NCBI GenBank assembly: GCA_001773455.1
Contig: MEWR01000014.1
Coordinates: 40,835 to 80,791, forward strand
Length of the DNA stretch: 39,957 nt
Direction of reading: 5' to 3'
Source of the DNA: Candidatus Abawacabacteria bacterium RBG_16_42_10
GTDB taxonomy: Bacteria > Patescibacteriota > Gracilibacteria > RBG-16-42-10
Part shown: positions 1-7,397 of the stretch, piece by piece
Layout of the letters: each line of letters starts with the position of its first letter
How positions within the stretch are numbered: the first letter of the stretch is position 1
Position numbers and translations under genes: made by a program
The notes under the pieces: generated by a model
Database searches by the model: none
The model's input: only the letters and a program-made list of their open reading frames with translations
What the model was told of the DNA's origin: nothing

Positions 1-126
1 AGTAGACACAATTGATTGTGCCGGTACTGGAGGTTGCACAGTTTCCCTCCGCAAAGTAAGCCACCACAAAATAATAAGGATAAGAACAAGAAACAGGAGG
101 ATAATAAGCATTGTCCGCTGACGCAT
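1..126 (-). CDS. N-terminus of membrane-anchored protein, cut by window edge
   Basis: An open frame of 42 codons begins with ATG at 126 and runs leftward off the window without a stop. It begins MRQRTMLIILLFLVLI and continues with a few more hydrophobic residues, then WWLTLRRE. That is a short basic start, one strong membrane segment at about residues 6-24, and a proline-rich stretch (VQPPVPAQ). The shape is that of a signal anchor with the remainder exported, or an uncleaved single-pass membrane protein. It is divergent from the SLH gene, and the 157 bases between them must hold both promoters; I see no convincing promoter boxes there. Another frame is also open over the same bases but has a composition unlike a protein. 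The family cannot be told from this fragment. Confidence 0.55.
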   Translation of the reverse strand, partial: MRQRTMLIILLFLVLILIILWWLTLRRETVQPPVPAQSIVST

Positions 127-283
127 GGAACATCGATTTAAAAACAATAACAATATTACCCAACCGTCACAGAAACACAAATAGTAACACCATATTTCAC
201 TCTCTCGTATAGACAAATGAAGAATATGCAAAGTTTGATTATCCAAATATGCTATATTCTCAAAGAATTTTTAAACATTTTCT

Positions 284-1897
284 ATGTTCAAACGACTACT
301 AACTCGTTTAGCTATTATCATGGTTGTTCTCAGTGCAATGCCTACTGCTCAAGCATTTATATTTATCCCACTTTTCTTTGGGCCAAATGTCACGATGACC
401 AGTCCAAAAGATCAGGAAAGAATAGTCTTTGATTTCGGCAGTGCAACAAGCACCAGAACTATCGTTGTGATGTTTGACCGAAGAGTAGATTTTGTTGGTA
501 GCGCTAGCGATGCAATTGAAGTAACAAACACCACTGACACTTCATTAGTTGTTCCAACCAGCGTTGAGGCATTCAGAAATATGCTTTTCTTCACATCTGA
601 CGCATTTACTTATAGTGGCGCAGGCAAAGAATATGAAGCAAAAATCATTGCGAGCAAAGTGAAAGACGCATCAACAGGCACTTTGATGACAAGTAACTAT
701 GTTTGGACATTTGAAATTGTAAATCCATCACTCTTTGTCCCAGAAAATTCCCCCCGTATCAGTGTTGAGAAAAACACTTCCACCCCCGGTGTTACAGTAG
801 GCAGTACAGATGAGACAGCAACATACAAAATTACTGTTACCAATAACGGTGAATATGACTTAACAGATCTTACTATCAAGGATGTGCTCCCTCCAGGATT
901 CACATTTGACAGTATTGTTTCAGCAAGTGGTATTTCCACATCAGGCACAAGCATAGTGACATTCACCGCTGGAGCATTACCAACCGGCAATAGCACCATT
1001 ATCACTTTCAAAGCAAAAGTTCCGGCAGGTGACAACAGTTCGAGTGATCCTATTGTTCCAGCAGGTACGTATCACAACAGCGTGATGGTATATGGACATT
1101 TTGTACCTACCGGCAATGGTGTAGGGCAATATCCCGACCCTGTTGTCAGTGATTATGATGACAATCGTGAAAGTGATGAAGATGTTGCGATTACTCGAAG
1201 CACCCCATCCCCCACTCCCACGCCGACTCCTTCTCCAACATCAACAGCATTCCCTCATCCAGCTAGTGATCCCCTTACCTGTTTAAGTTTAGGAGGCGCT
1301 ACAAGTATCAATTTCACCGACGTTTCTGGTTCCGATCCACAAAGACCCTATATCGACTTTCTCTCAAGCACTGTATTCGCAGACAATCCCTCTACAAGAT
1401 TGTCAAAAGGCTATACTGACGGTTCATTTGGTGTAAACAATACGCTGACTCGTTTTGAACTGACCAAAATGGCGCTTGGTGGGAACTGTATGAATTATGT
1501 TGGTTCTCCTGCACCAAACACCTTCTTTAATGATGTACCCAAAGACAATTCTGAAATGTCTCTCGTTATTGGAAAGGCTTATGCAGAAGGAATCGTTTCC
1601 GGTATAGGCGATAGATTTTATCCCAATATCCCTGTGACCTATGGAGAAATGGTAAAAATTCTTGTCGGTGCCGGGGTATATTTCAACCATGGCACACCAG
1701 TTACCGCTCAGGCAGACTCCCTCACATGTATCACTGACGAATCATTCCGCCAATTTGCAGAACATGCAACTCGAATGAACCTCGTAAATCTTGGTCCTGG
1801 AAACTGCTTCCCACAAAACAATCAAGTGATACGTCGTTATATGGCTCAAGCAGTCGCTCGTTATATTGCTTGGCTGAAGAATATTACCCTCCCATAA
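284..1897 (+). CDS. Secreted S-layer-homology (SLH) protein with Ig-like and DUF11-like domains
   Basis: A 537-residue exported protein. Residues 1-24 are a signal peptide ending in AQA. An Ig-like module of the Big_5/SbsA type follows (about 35-150, with a typical TIVVMFDRRVD strand). Next comes a DUF11-like repeat (about 160-275, ATYKITVTNNG and LTIKDVLPPGF). A PTPTPTPSPTS linker (about 310-325) separates these from a C-terminal region with SLH motifs (about 370-535, including TRFELTKMAL and YGEMVKILVGAG). SLH domains bind pyruvylated secondary cell-wall polymer, which fits the CsaB-like pyruvyl transferase at 26342-27370. It is probably a surface-layer or surface-attached protein. The start has the expected signal peptide but no Shine-Dalgarno. 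folD begins three bases after its stop, so the two are probably co-transcribed. Confidence 0.85.
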   Translation: MFKRLLTRLAIIMVVLSAMPTAQAFIFIPLFFGPNVTMTSPKDQERIVFDFGSATSTRTIVVMFDRRVDFVGSASDAIEVTNTTDTSLVVPTSVEAFRNMLFFTSDAFTYSGAGKEYEAKIIASKVKDASTGTLMTSNYVWTFEIVNPSLFVPENSPRISVEKNTSTPGVTVGSTDETATYKITVTNNGEYDLTDLTIKDVLPPGFTFDSIVSASGISTSGTSIVTFTAGALPTGNSTIITFKAKVPAGDNSSSDPIVPAGTYHNSVMVYGHFVPTGNGVGQYPDPVVSDYDDNRESDEDVAITRSTPSPTPTPTPSPTSTAFPHPASDPLTCLSLGGATSINFTDVSGSDPQRPYIDFLSSTVFADNPSTRLSKGYTDGSFGVNNTLTRFELTKMALGGNCMNYVGSPAPNTFFNDVPKDNSEMSLVIGKAYAEGIVSGIGDRFYPNIPVTYGEMVKILVGAGVYFNHGTPVTAQADSLTCITDESFRQFAEHATRMNLVNLGPGNCFPQNNQVIRRYMAQAVARYIAWLKNITLP

Positions 1898-1900
1898 ATC

Positions 1901-2680
1901 GTGTCTCAGATCATCGATGGCAAAAAGTTAGCTGAAGAAATAAAAGAACAGTTACGCCCGGTCCCTCATCATGGGGGACTCGGTGTAATTATGATTGGAG
2001 AAAACCCAGCGTCTACAATTTACGTCGGACAAAAAGAAAAATTGACCAAAGAGTTAAACATTCCTTTCGAAGTTTTGAAGCTGACTGAATGGGATGATTG
2101 GCTGGAAACCAAAGAAGATATTAAAGATTTCTGTGAACGTAAAGATTTGGCAGGGATTATCGTTCAACTCCCCCTTCCTCCGGGAATTCATGCCGAGGGA
2201 ATCTTGGATCTGATTCCTATCGACAAAGATGTCGATGGTCTCAAAAAGTGCAGTTCATTCATCCCAGCTACAGCGCGTGGTGTTATGTACGCCCTAAAAA
2301 GCACTGGCACACTGATGACAGGGAAACATGCTGTCATTCTCGGCCGCTCTAAACTGGTTGGCAGACCCCTAATTGATCTACTGCTAGCCGAAAACTGCAC
2401 AGTCACCATCGCCCACTCCTATACCCAAGACCTGCCAAGCATCACAAAAACAGCTGACATTCTTATCAGTGCTGTCGGCAAACCCAGTATAGTGAATGGC
2501 GATATGGTCAAAGAGGGAGTCATTGCCATCGATGTAGGCATCACCAGAACTGAAGCAGGGCTCAAAGGCGATCTCGTTTTCGATGAAATAGCAAAAAAGG
2601 CCAATTTCATCACTCCCGTACCGGGAGGAATTGGCCCCCTCACTGTTGCCTTCCTTATGGCCAACATCCTCGGCAAATAG
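1901..2680 (+). CDS. folD: Bifunctional methylenetetrahydrofolate dehydrogenase / methenyltetrahydrofolate cyclohydrolase
   Basis: FolD interconverts 5,10-methylene-, 5,10-methenyl- and 10-formyl-tetrahydrofolate in the cytoplasm and supplies one-carbon units for purines and formyl-Met-tRNA. Family motifs are all present: STIYVGQK with the catalytic lysine at residue 45, GIIVQLPLPPGI, DVDGL, the nucleotide-binding GRSKLVGRPL and the C-terminal PGGIGPLT. The protein has 259 residues, somewhat shorter than the usual 280-300; the loss is mainly in the N-terminal helix before GLGVIMIGENP. The start is GTG, three bases after the SLH stop and without a Shine-Dalgarno. This start gives the conserved SQIIDGKKLA beginning. 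The gene converges on the unknown minus-strand gene at 2750, with a repeat hairpin between them. Confidence 0.96.
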   Translation: MSQIIDGKKLAEEIKEQLRPVPHHGGLGVIMIGENPASTIYVGQKEKLTKELNIPFEVLKLTEWDDWLETKEDIKDFCERKDLAGIIVQLPLPPGIHAEGILDLIPIDKDVDGLKKCSSFIPATARGVMYALKSTGTLMTGKHAVILGRSKLVGRPLIDLLLAENCTVTIAHSYTQDLPSITKTADILISAVGKPSIVNGDMVKEGVIAIDVGITRTEAGLKGDLVFDEIAKKANFITPVPGGIGPLTVAFLMANILGK

Positions 2681-2683
2681 TAT

Positions 2684-2756
2684 TGGTTTGATTTATCAAA
2701 CCAGTGAGTCATCAAACCAGCGAGTCATCAAACCAACGATTTATCAAGCCTACATT
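2684..2756. repeat. Perfect hairpin followed by four tandem 16-bp repeats
   Basis: Just after the folD stop, TGGTTTGAT (2684-2692) and ATCAAACCA (2695-2703) form a perfect 9-bp stem with a 2-base gap. The right arm is also the first of four head-to-tail 16-bp units (2693-2708, 2709-2724, 2725-2740, 2741-2756) that share a core of ATCAAACCA followed by GYGAG. Units 1-3 are close to identical and unit 4 is decayed. The last unit overlaps the stop of the converging gene. It may act as a terminator, although there is no U-tract, or as a protein-binding array. Confidence 0.7.
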
Positions 2757-3184
2757 GCACCTTTACTTGCTCGGCTTTTGAAGGACCGAATAATGGAACT
2801 GAGTCCATCTGCAGACACTGTTGTCCCTTCTCCATCAACACCTTGCTGTGACGAATAGCGCATTCCAAATGGAGAAGCACCATCTTGGATGACAAATTCT
2901 TCCACGGCAATGCCATTATTAGAAATCACTGCAATTGCTCCATCAGCGAGTCGAGCAATACTGACACGTCCCCTACTAGATTCACCCTCTACAATCTCCT
3001 TACCACCCAACAAAGAGTGTAATGCTCTCATATAATCGATATCCATTGATTCTCTTACCGTAGAACGAATATCGCTGACCATTTTCTGCCCTTCTGGCAG
3101 TTTCATCACATCCATCGCATGAGGATTCACTTGAGCGAGTCTCTCATCACCTGGAGTCATGGGTAATCCTGGAGCTTTCTTCAT
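2750..3184 (-). CDS. Hypothetical protein, 144 residues
   Basis: A minus-strand frame encodes a soluble, mildly acidic protein beginning MKKAPGLPMTPGDERLAQVN. It has no signal peptide or membrane segment. The middle (about 70-110) alternates hydrophobic and charged residues as in a beta-sheet domain (VSIARLADGAIAVISNNG), and the C-terminus is basic. I do not recognise the family. It lies downstream of the glycan operon in the same direction, but a 27-base gap and the lack of overlap leave co-transcription open. Its 3' end touches the 16-bp tandem repeats. Composition and clean ends favour a real gene. Confidence 0.6.
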   Translation of the reverse strand: MKKAPGLPMTPGDERLAQVNPHAMDVMKLPEGQKMVSDIRSTVRESMDIDYMRALHSLLGGKEIVEGESSRGRVSIARLADGAIAVISNNGIAVEEFVIQDGASPFGMRYSSQQGVDGEGTTVSADGLSSIIRSFKSRASKGAM

Positions 3185-3211
3185 AAAAGATTGGGGTTAT
3201 TATTAAGTAAA

Positions 3212-4423
3212 TCATGTCATTGTAACACACTTTTCTTTTATTTTGGAAACTCCCCTCTCCGTTTTGAATTGACAAAGATCAGTACTCCCAAAAAGCTTAT
3301 AAAAAAGAAAATATGCAAATTGACTCAGACGAATAAGATACCCGACACAGTGGAGCAGAAAGTTGGAGAGTGAAAGCTTCCTGTAGAAAATCAGATCTAG
3401 CATTACTTGAAAAGCAAACAATCCCAGCACCAGCATATGTCCGCTCACGAGCGCGTTGATGAAAAAAATGATACTTACGTATTCCAACACATAAAAAACA
3501 TACAAACAACATCCGATAAATATATTTTTAATGGTAAAGGGTATATTGAAACTTTGCAGTGTTCGAAAGAAAGAAAATACTCCGGAAAAAATCGGTATCA
3601 TCTGGCGATAAAGATTTTTAAGATTGGGTGGCCCTTCCACATAGGTAAAAAAGGGTAGTGAGACATAACTCCTCTTATGATGATCAAGAACATATTTCAG
3701 TGAAAGATCATCATTGGGTTCGGGTATATGTTTGATGAATTTCCAAAGTTTAGGTGAATAAACAGTGGTTGCTCCCATTGGATAATTGAGACCTAATGAG
3801 AACTTCGATGGGTATTCAAAAGCAAGCACCCTTTCTCCGTGGTGAAACATCAACGCACGTATCCATGGACCTGAGCTCTGATCACCATTCATCTTCGGTA
3901 CAAACGAATACACCGCATGTTCTGGATGCTTTGATATATATTGATCAGCCAGGAGAAAGTCTTGCCATCGCATACGCGCATCACAATCAAAACTCACTGT
4001 ATACGGTGTTTCCTTATATTTGGAACGAATAAAATCAAGCGCAAAGTTAACTTGTGTCGCTTTTGTACCATCAAGAGAAGGACATAAAATACAATTAATA
4101 CGTTTCTTATACAAACTTTTAGCAATAAGTTTAAGCAACATATCGCTCGTAGACGGCACATTATTTTCCTTCTGAGTGCCAACAAATATGATCTCTACTT
4201 GAGGGAACCAGCGTAGAAATCTTTCATAATAAAGAAACGTCTTTTCGATAATGTGATGTTCGCGAAATACTGGGAAAAGAAAAACATAATGATGTTGAAG
4301 TTTCGTCGGAATATGAAACCCACGTCTCTTTCTATAATCGACCAAAGAAAAACAGCTCAGTACAAGAATCAATAATCGATAACCGATAACAAATACCAGA
4401 ATCACTATTTCAATAATGGCCAT
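3212..4423 (-). CDS. Membrane-bound glycosyltransferase, GT2-like
   Basis: A 403-residue protein with one N-terminal membrane segment (about 3-27) and several C-terminal ones (about 295-385) around a cytoplasmic catalytic region. SFDCDARM at 144-151 supplies the DxD-type motif that binds nucleotide-sugar and metal in GT-A enzymes. GATTVYSPKLW and EPNDDLSLKYVL resemble the acceptor-side and catalytic-acid motifs of GT2 transferases. There is no clear QxxRW motif, so a processive synthase is less likely. It is the last gene of a five-gene operon. Its start overlaps the preceding kinase gene by 19 bases, which implies translational coupling. It probably transfers the residue activated by the upstream kinase and nucleotidyltransferase onto a lipid or glycan at the membrane. 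The donor and acceptor are unknown. Confidence 0.75.
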   Translation of the reverse strand: MAIIEIVILVFVIGYRLLILVLSCFSLVDYRKRRGFHIPTKLQHHYVFLFPVFREHHIIEKTFLYYERFLRWFPQVEIIFVGTQKENNVPSTSDMLLKLIAKSLYKKRINCILCPSLDGTKATQVNFALDFIRSKYKETPYTVSFDCDARMRWQDFLLADQYISKHPEHAVYSFVPKMNGDQSSGPWIRALMFHHGERVLAFEYPSKFSLGLNYPMGATTVYSPKLWKFIKHIPEPNDDLSLKYVLDHHKRSYVSLPFFTYVEGPPNLKNLYRQMIPIFSGVFSFFRTLQSFNIPFTIKNIFIGCCLYVFYVLEYVSIIFFINALVSGHMLVLGLFAFQVMLDLIFYRKLSLSNFLLHCVGYLIRLSQFAYFLFYKLFGSTDLCQFKTERGVSKIKEKCVTMT

Positions 4424-5259
4424 AGAGCAAGATTATGTATAGCCTGATCTTTATAGGGATAATTGTTTGCATGCCCTTCATAGGCATAATAGGAAACAGC
4501 CCCAAGAAACTCCAAAGCCATATATGCATTCAAAAGGGTCACTTCTTTTTTATCTGGTTTTCGTTGTAAATATTTTACCAGCAACATTCTTACGATATCA
4601 CTCTCATTGTCCAAGACACGCCAAGAAAATTTCGCCAAGTCAGCAAAGGGATGATCCACTCTAGCTCTTTCAAAATCTATATAGCCAATTTCCCGAGATT
4701 CGGGACTATAAAGGATATTATTGGCATTGAGATCGCCATGAATAAAACCATTGCCATGTACCGTCAGAAGCGTTGTCCTTACACTTCCGGCTACTTCCGA
4801 AACCAATTTCTTTTCTTCCTCCTTCACATGAATGCTCTCACAAATCTTTCTCACATAAAGATCTATCATTTCTCTCTGTATACCATTTCTCTTGTGTAGG
4901 CCTCGAAAACCATGCAAGCTCCTAAGACTCACAACAAATTGATCAAAAGCACCATTATCACAATCATCTTTAGTCAGGGGGCGACCGGGTACACAAGATA
5001 GGATGTTAGCCAGTAAATTTCTATGGTGAGCTCGCAGTCGAGGAAAAACAAAATTATCCTTCTCAAGCTGGAGCAAAACAAGAGATTCATTATCGAAGTT
5101 TTCTGGCTCTCCATAAATTTTTACAAAAACAGCTTCATCATCCAATATGGCCCGGATGACAGTATTTTGAAATCCTTTACTACAGGAAATAATTTCTAAA
5201 CGGGATAACAAATCAGTGATAGATTCGGTTGATGCAAATTGCCTCATAGTCAGCATCAT
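4405..5259 (-). CDS. APH/choline-kinase-family phosphotransferase
   Basis: A 284-residue small-molecule kinase of the aminoglycoside phosphotransferase fold. Visible elements are the ATP-binding lysine in VFVKIYG (K47), the catalytic HGDLNANN (Asp176, Asn181) and the metal-binding DFE (195-197). Family members phosphorylate choline, ethanolamine, sugars, amino acids or antibiotics. The context (nucleotidyltransferase, phosphatase, glycosyltransferase) argues for a biosynthetic substrate and against antibiotic resistance. The start shown overlaps the phosphatase gene by 47 bases; an in-frame ATG at 5247 would give a smaller overlap and is equally possible. A second kinase domain of the same superfamily is fused to the nucleotidyltransferase of this operon, so two different phosphorylations may be needed. 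Confidence 0.8.
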   Translation of the reverse strand: MMLTMRQFASTESITDLLSRLEIISCSKGFQNTVIRAILDDEAVFVKIYGEPENFDNESLVLLQLEKDNFVFPRLRAHHRNLLANILSCVPGRPLTKDDCDNGAFDQFVVSLRSLHGFRGLHKRNGIQREMIDLYVRKICESIHVKEEEKKLVSEVAGSVRTTLLTVHGNGFIHGDLNANNILYSPESREIGYIDFERARVDHPFADLAKFSWRVLDNESDIVRMLLVKYLQRKPDKKEVTLLNAYMALEFLGAVSYYAYEGHANNYPYKDQAIHNLALWPLLK

Positions 5260-5800
5260 TAAAGATATATTGGGTCACCGAACAGTTGTTAAACTTCAAC
5301 GCTGTAATTTCATGGGACAAATCCTTCATATACCCCACGACAGCCTTGATGACATTTTCATGAGTAATTATCGCAATATGTTGAGCGGGATTACTCTCAA
5401 TATTCTCCCTCATAAATTGCGCCAATCTGTCCTTCAAATCAGCCAGACTTTCCCCTCCTTCATGACGAAAATGATAAGGATCTTGAAAAAAACTTTCATT
5501 GATATGGGCTGGAATATCAGACAACAAAGTTCCTGTCATTGAACCGAAATCCTGTTCACGTAATTGATCACAAACAACTGCCTGGAGAGAATTATCAAAT
5601 AACAATCTTGCTGTGTCCTGTGCTCTGGTATTGCTACTTACAAAAACACTTTCAATGGGAAAATCCTTAAGTTTCTGAGCTAAATTCTTTGCTTGCATGA
5701 TGCCAATTTCGCTCAGAGGTGTATCAATACGACAACCCATGAGCATCTGCCTTTTATTGCCCTCGGTTTCTGCATGTCGAATAAAATAAATATGTTTCAT
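5213..5800 (-). CDS. Histidine phosphatase (phosphoglycerate-mutase-like)
   Basis: A 195-residue member of the histidine phosphatase superfamily. It carries RHAE with the phospho-accepting His9, Arg59 in SSNTRAQDTA, Glu82 in REQDFG and the second catalytic histidine His147 in ITHEN, so it should be active. The length and the GGESLADL motif match the small-molecule phosphatase branch (CobC/PhoE-like). Its ATG overlaps the stop of the nucleotidyltransferase-kinase gene by four bases (ATGA), and its 3' end overlaps the next kinase gene. In heptose-type pathways a phosphatase removes one phosphate before nucleotide activation. A similar role here is an inference from the operon. Confidence 0.88.
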   Translation of the reverse strand: MKHIYFIRHAETEGNKRQMLMGCRIDTPLSEIGIMQAKNLAQKLKDFPIESVFVSSNTRAQDTARLLFDNSLQAVVCDQLREQDFGSMTGTLLSDIPAHINESFFQDPYHFRHEGGESLADLKDRLAQFMRENIESNPAQHIAIITHENVIKAVVGYMKDLSHEITALKFNNCSVTQYIFNDADYEAICINRIYH

Positions 5801-7395
5801 AAAAGTTGGTTAAGTAGATAAAGCCCACGAAGAAAAAATTGCTGACGCATCTGATAGTCAGAATAAAACTTCCCCATACTGAGGAAGCACAAAGCTTCAA
5901 TCCACAACACATCCTTCGTCTTTATTCCCATGTTATCAAGGTAAGGCTGTAAAAAATACAATGTATTCATAGGATCACTTGGCATTTTCAGAGTATACCT
6001 CTGAGTATCATAACACTCAAAAAAGCTTAAGTTGTTTTTGATGAATTCATAACCTCCATGGAAAGAATGAAGAAATTTCCCAAAGTCATATCGTATATCG
6101 CCATAGACCGAAACTTGTCTTCCCCACTCGCCACGAGGATCAACAAATATAAAAATATGTCGCAAAGCATCATAGAGAATATTGGCACAGTGAAAATCAC
6201 CATGTATATGACGAATAATAGCAGTATCCGCCAAATCCCTTGCCCTACTGAGAACAATGCTTTTTAATTTTGGCCAACCAATAACTTTCACGTTATTGAT
6301 ATACAGCGTATCTACAAATTGCAAAGGAAAAGCAGCTTTTTCGGAGAGTTCTTCCACTCTATCGACAATTCTCTTGCCATACATCCACGCGGTCTCTGTA
6401 GACAATGCATCATCAGTACACTTTCCATAAAAATCTTGAATCATCTTGGACCAAAGTTCGTCCACAACATACTGTGTGTTTTCTTCCTCCATGCTCTCGT
6501 ACAGAAACAAATATGCCAAAGACTGTAGGGGTTCATAACTCATGGTAATTTTCCCCTCATCAATTTCAAATATCTTGGGAAAATATTGTGGTACTTTCAG
6601 ATTGCGGTAATAAAACCGCTCCCCTACAAGGAGCTTACCGCTACTCTTTTTTACAATACTTTGCCCTCTTCGTATCAGTTTATTTTGCCCACGAGCGTCG
6701 AAAGTAGTATGAGCATGTAAACGCTTTAAATTTCCGATGTCGCTCCAATCATTTCTTGGTCTTACGAGCACAGGCTGAGAAGTTTTATAACGTTCAATTA
6801 AACCACTGACCTGCAACTCGCCATGAATTGGTTTGGAATAGGACATGGCATATTTCAAAGCTTGCAAAAGAATATGTATACGATGAAAAAAGTAAACACC
6901 ACAAATAGCATCTTTTCCCTCACAAGATACGGGCTTATCAACCAAAGATAATAACTGTTTATCAGTAAACTTGATCATGCACCAATCACGTGGATTTATA
7001 ACTTTTGCCGACAATACCCAGCTTTGCTGCAAATCACTCTCATGTAATGGCATCTGTAAGAGAGTATCAGCCAGGTGAATAAGTACTTGATCTGCTTTGG
7101 CGATTTCTTCTTTTGCCTGAACAATGCTATCGAGAAGCCCGAGAGCACTTTTCTGAACAATAATTTTGATAGGGAAACGATAACGATAATGCTCAACAAT
7201 TTTCCGAAAACGTGCGACATGGTCTGATGCCACGACAATAACCACCTGCTGAATAGCAATATGTTTATAAAAATCAAGGATACGACTCAATGCAGGTTTA
7301 TCACCGCAAGGGATTAATGCCTTAGGGAAATAATTATTAAGAGGGCTCAATCTCCTTGCCCTTCCCGCTGATGGAATGATAAGAATGCGTTTCAT
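5797..7395 (-). CDS. Fusion of sugar-phosphate-type nucleotidyltransferase and APH-type kinase
   Basis: A 532-residue two-domain enzyme. Residues 1 to about 235 are a nucleotidyltransferase: SAGRARRLSPL (9-19) and FPKALIPCGDKP (23-34) form the NTP-binding signature, Asp110 lies in HLADTLL, and DWSDIGN (216-222) is the typical WxDxG end motif. Residues from about 250 on form an APH-like kinase, with HGDFHCANILY (398-408; Asp400, Asn405) and a metal-binding DPRG (419-422) in place of DFG. The pair recalls LicC plus LicA, which make CDP-choline, but the substrate here cannot be read from sequence. It starts two bases after the oxidoreductase gene and overlaps the phosphatase by four bases. Fusion of the two activities suggests channelling from phosphorylation to NDP activation. 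Confidence 0.82.
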   Translation of the reverse strand: MKRILIIPSAGRARRLSPLNNYFPKALIPCGDKPALSRILDFYKHIAIQQVVIVVASDHVARFRKIVEHYRYRFPIKIIVQKSALGLLDSIVQAKEEIAKADQVLIHLADTLLQMPLHESDLQQSWVLSAKVINPRDWCMIKFTDKQLLSLVDKPVSCEGKDAICGVYFFHRIHILLQALKYAMSYSKPIHGELQVSGLIERYKTSQPVLVRPRNDWSDIGNLKRLHAHTTFDARGQNKLIRRGQSIVKKSSGKLLVGERFYYRNLKVPQYFPKIFEIDEGKITMSYEPLQSLAYLFLYESMEEENTQYVVDELWSKMIQDFYGKCTDDALSTETAWMYGKRIVDRVEELSEKAAFPLQFVDTLYINNVKVIGWPKLKSIVLSRARDLADTAIIRHIHGDFHCANILYDALRHIFIFVDPRGEWGRQVSVYGDIRYDFGKFLHSFHGGYEFIKNNLSFFECYDTQRYTLKMPSDPMNTLYFLQPYLDNMGIKTKDVLWIEALCFLSMGKFYSDYQMRQQFFLRGLYLLNQLL

Positions 7396-7397
7396 TG

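Noticed and set aside
2693-2756. Tandem repeats considered as a CRISPR array
   Set aside because: Units are 16 bp and contiguous with no unique spacers, and no cas genes are present.
4405-5259. APH-family gene considered as an antibiotic-resistance determinant
   Set aside because: It is embedded in a glycan-type biosynthetic operon with overlapping genes, and the superfamily includes many metabolic kinases.
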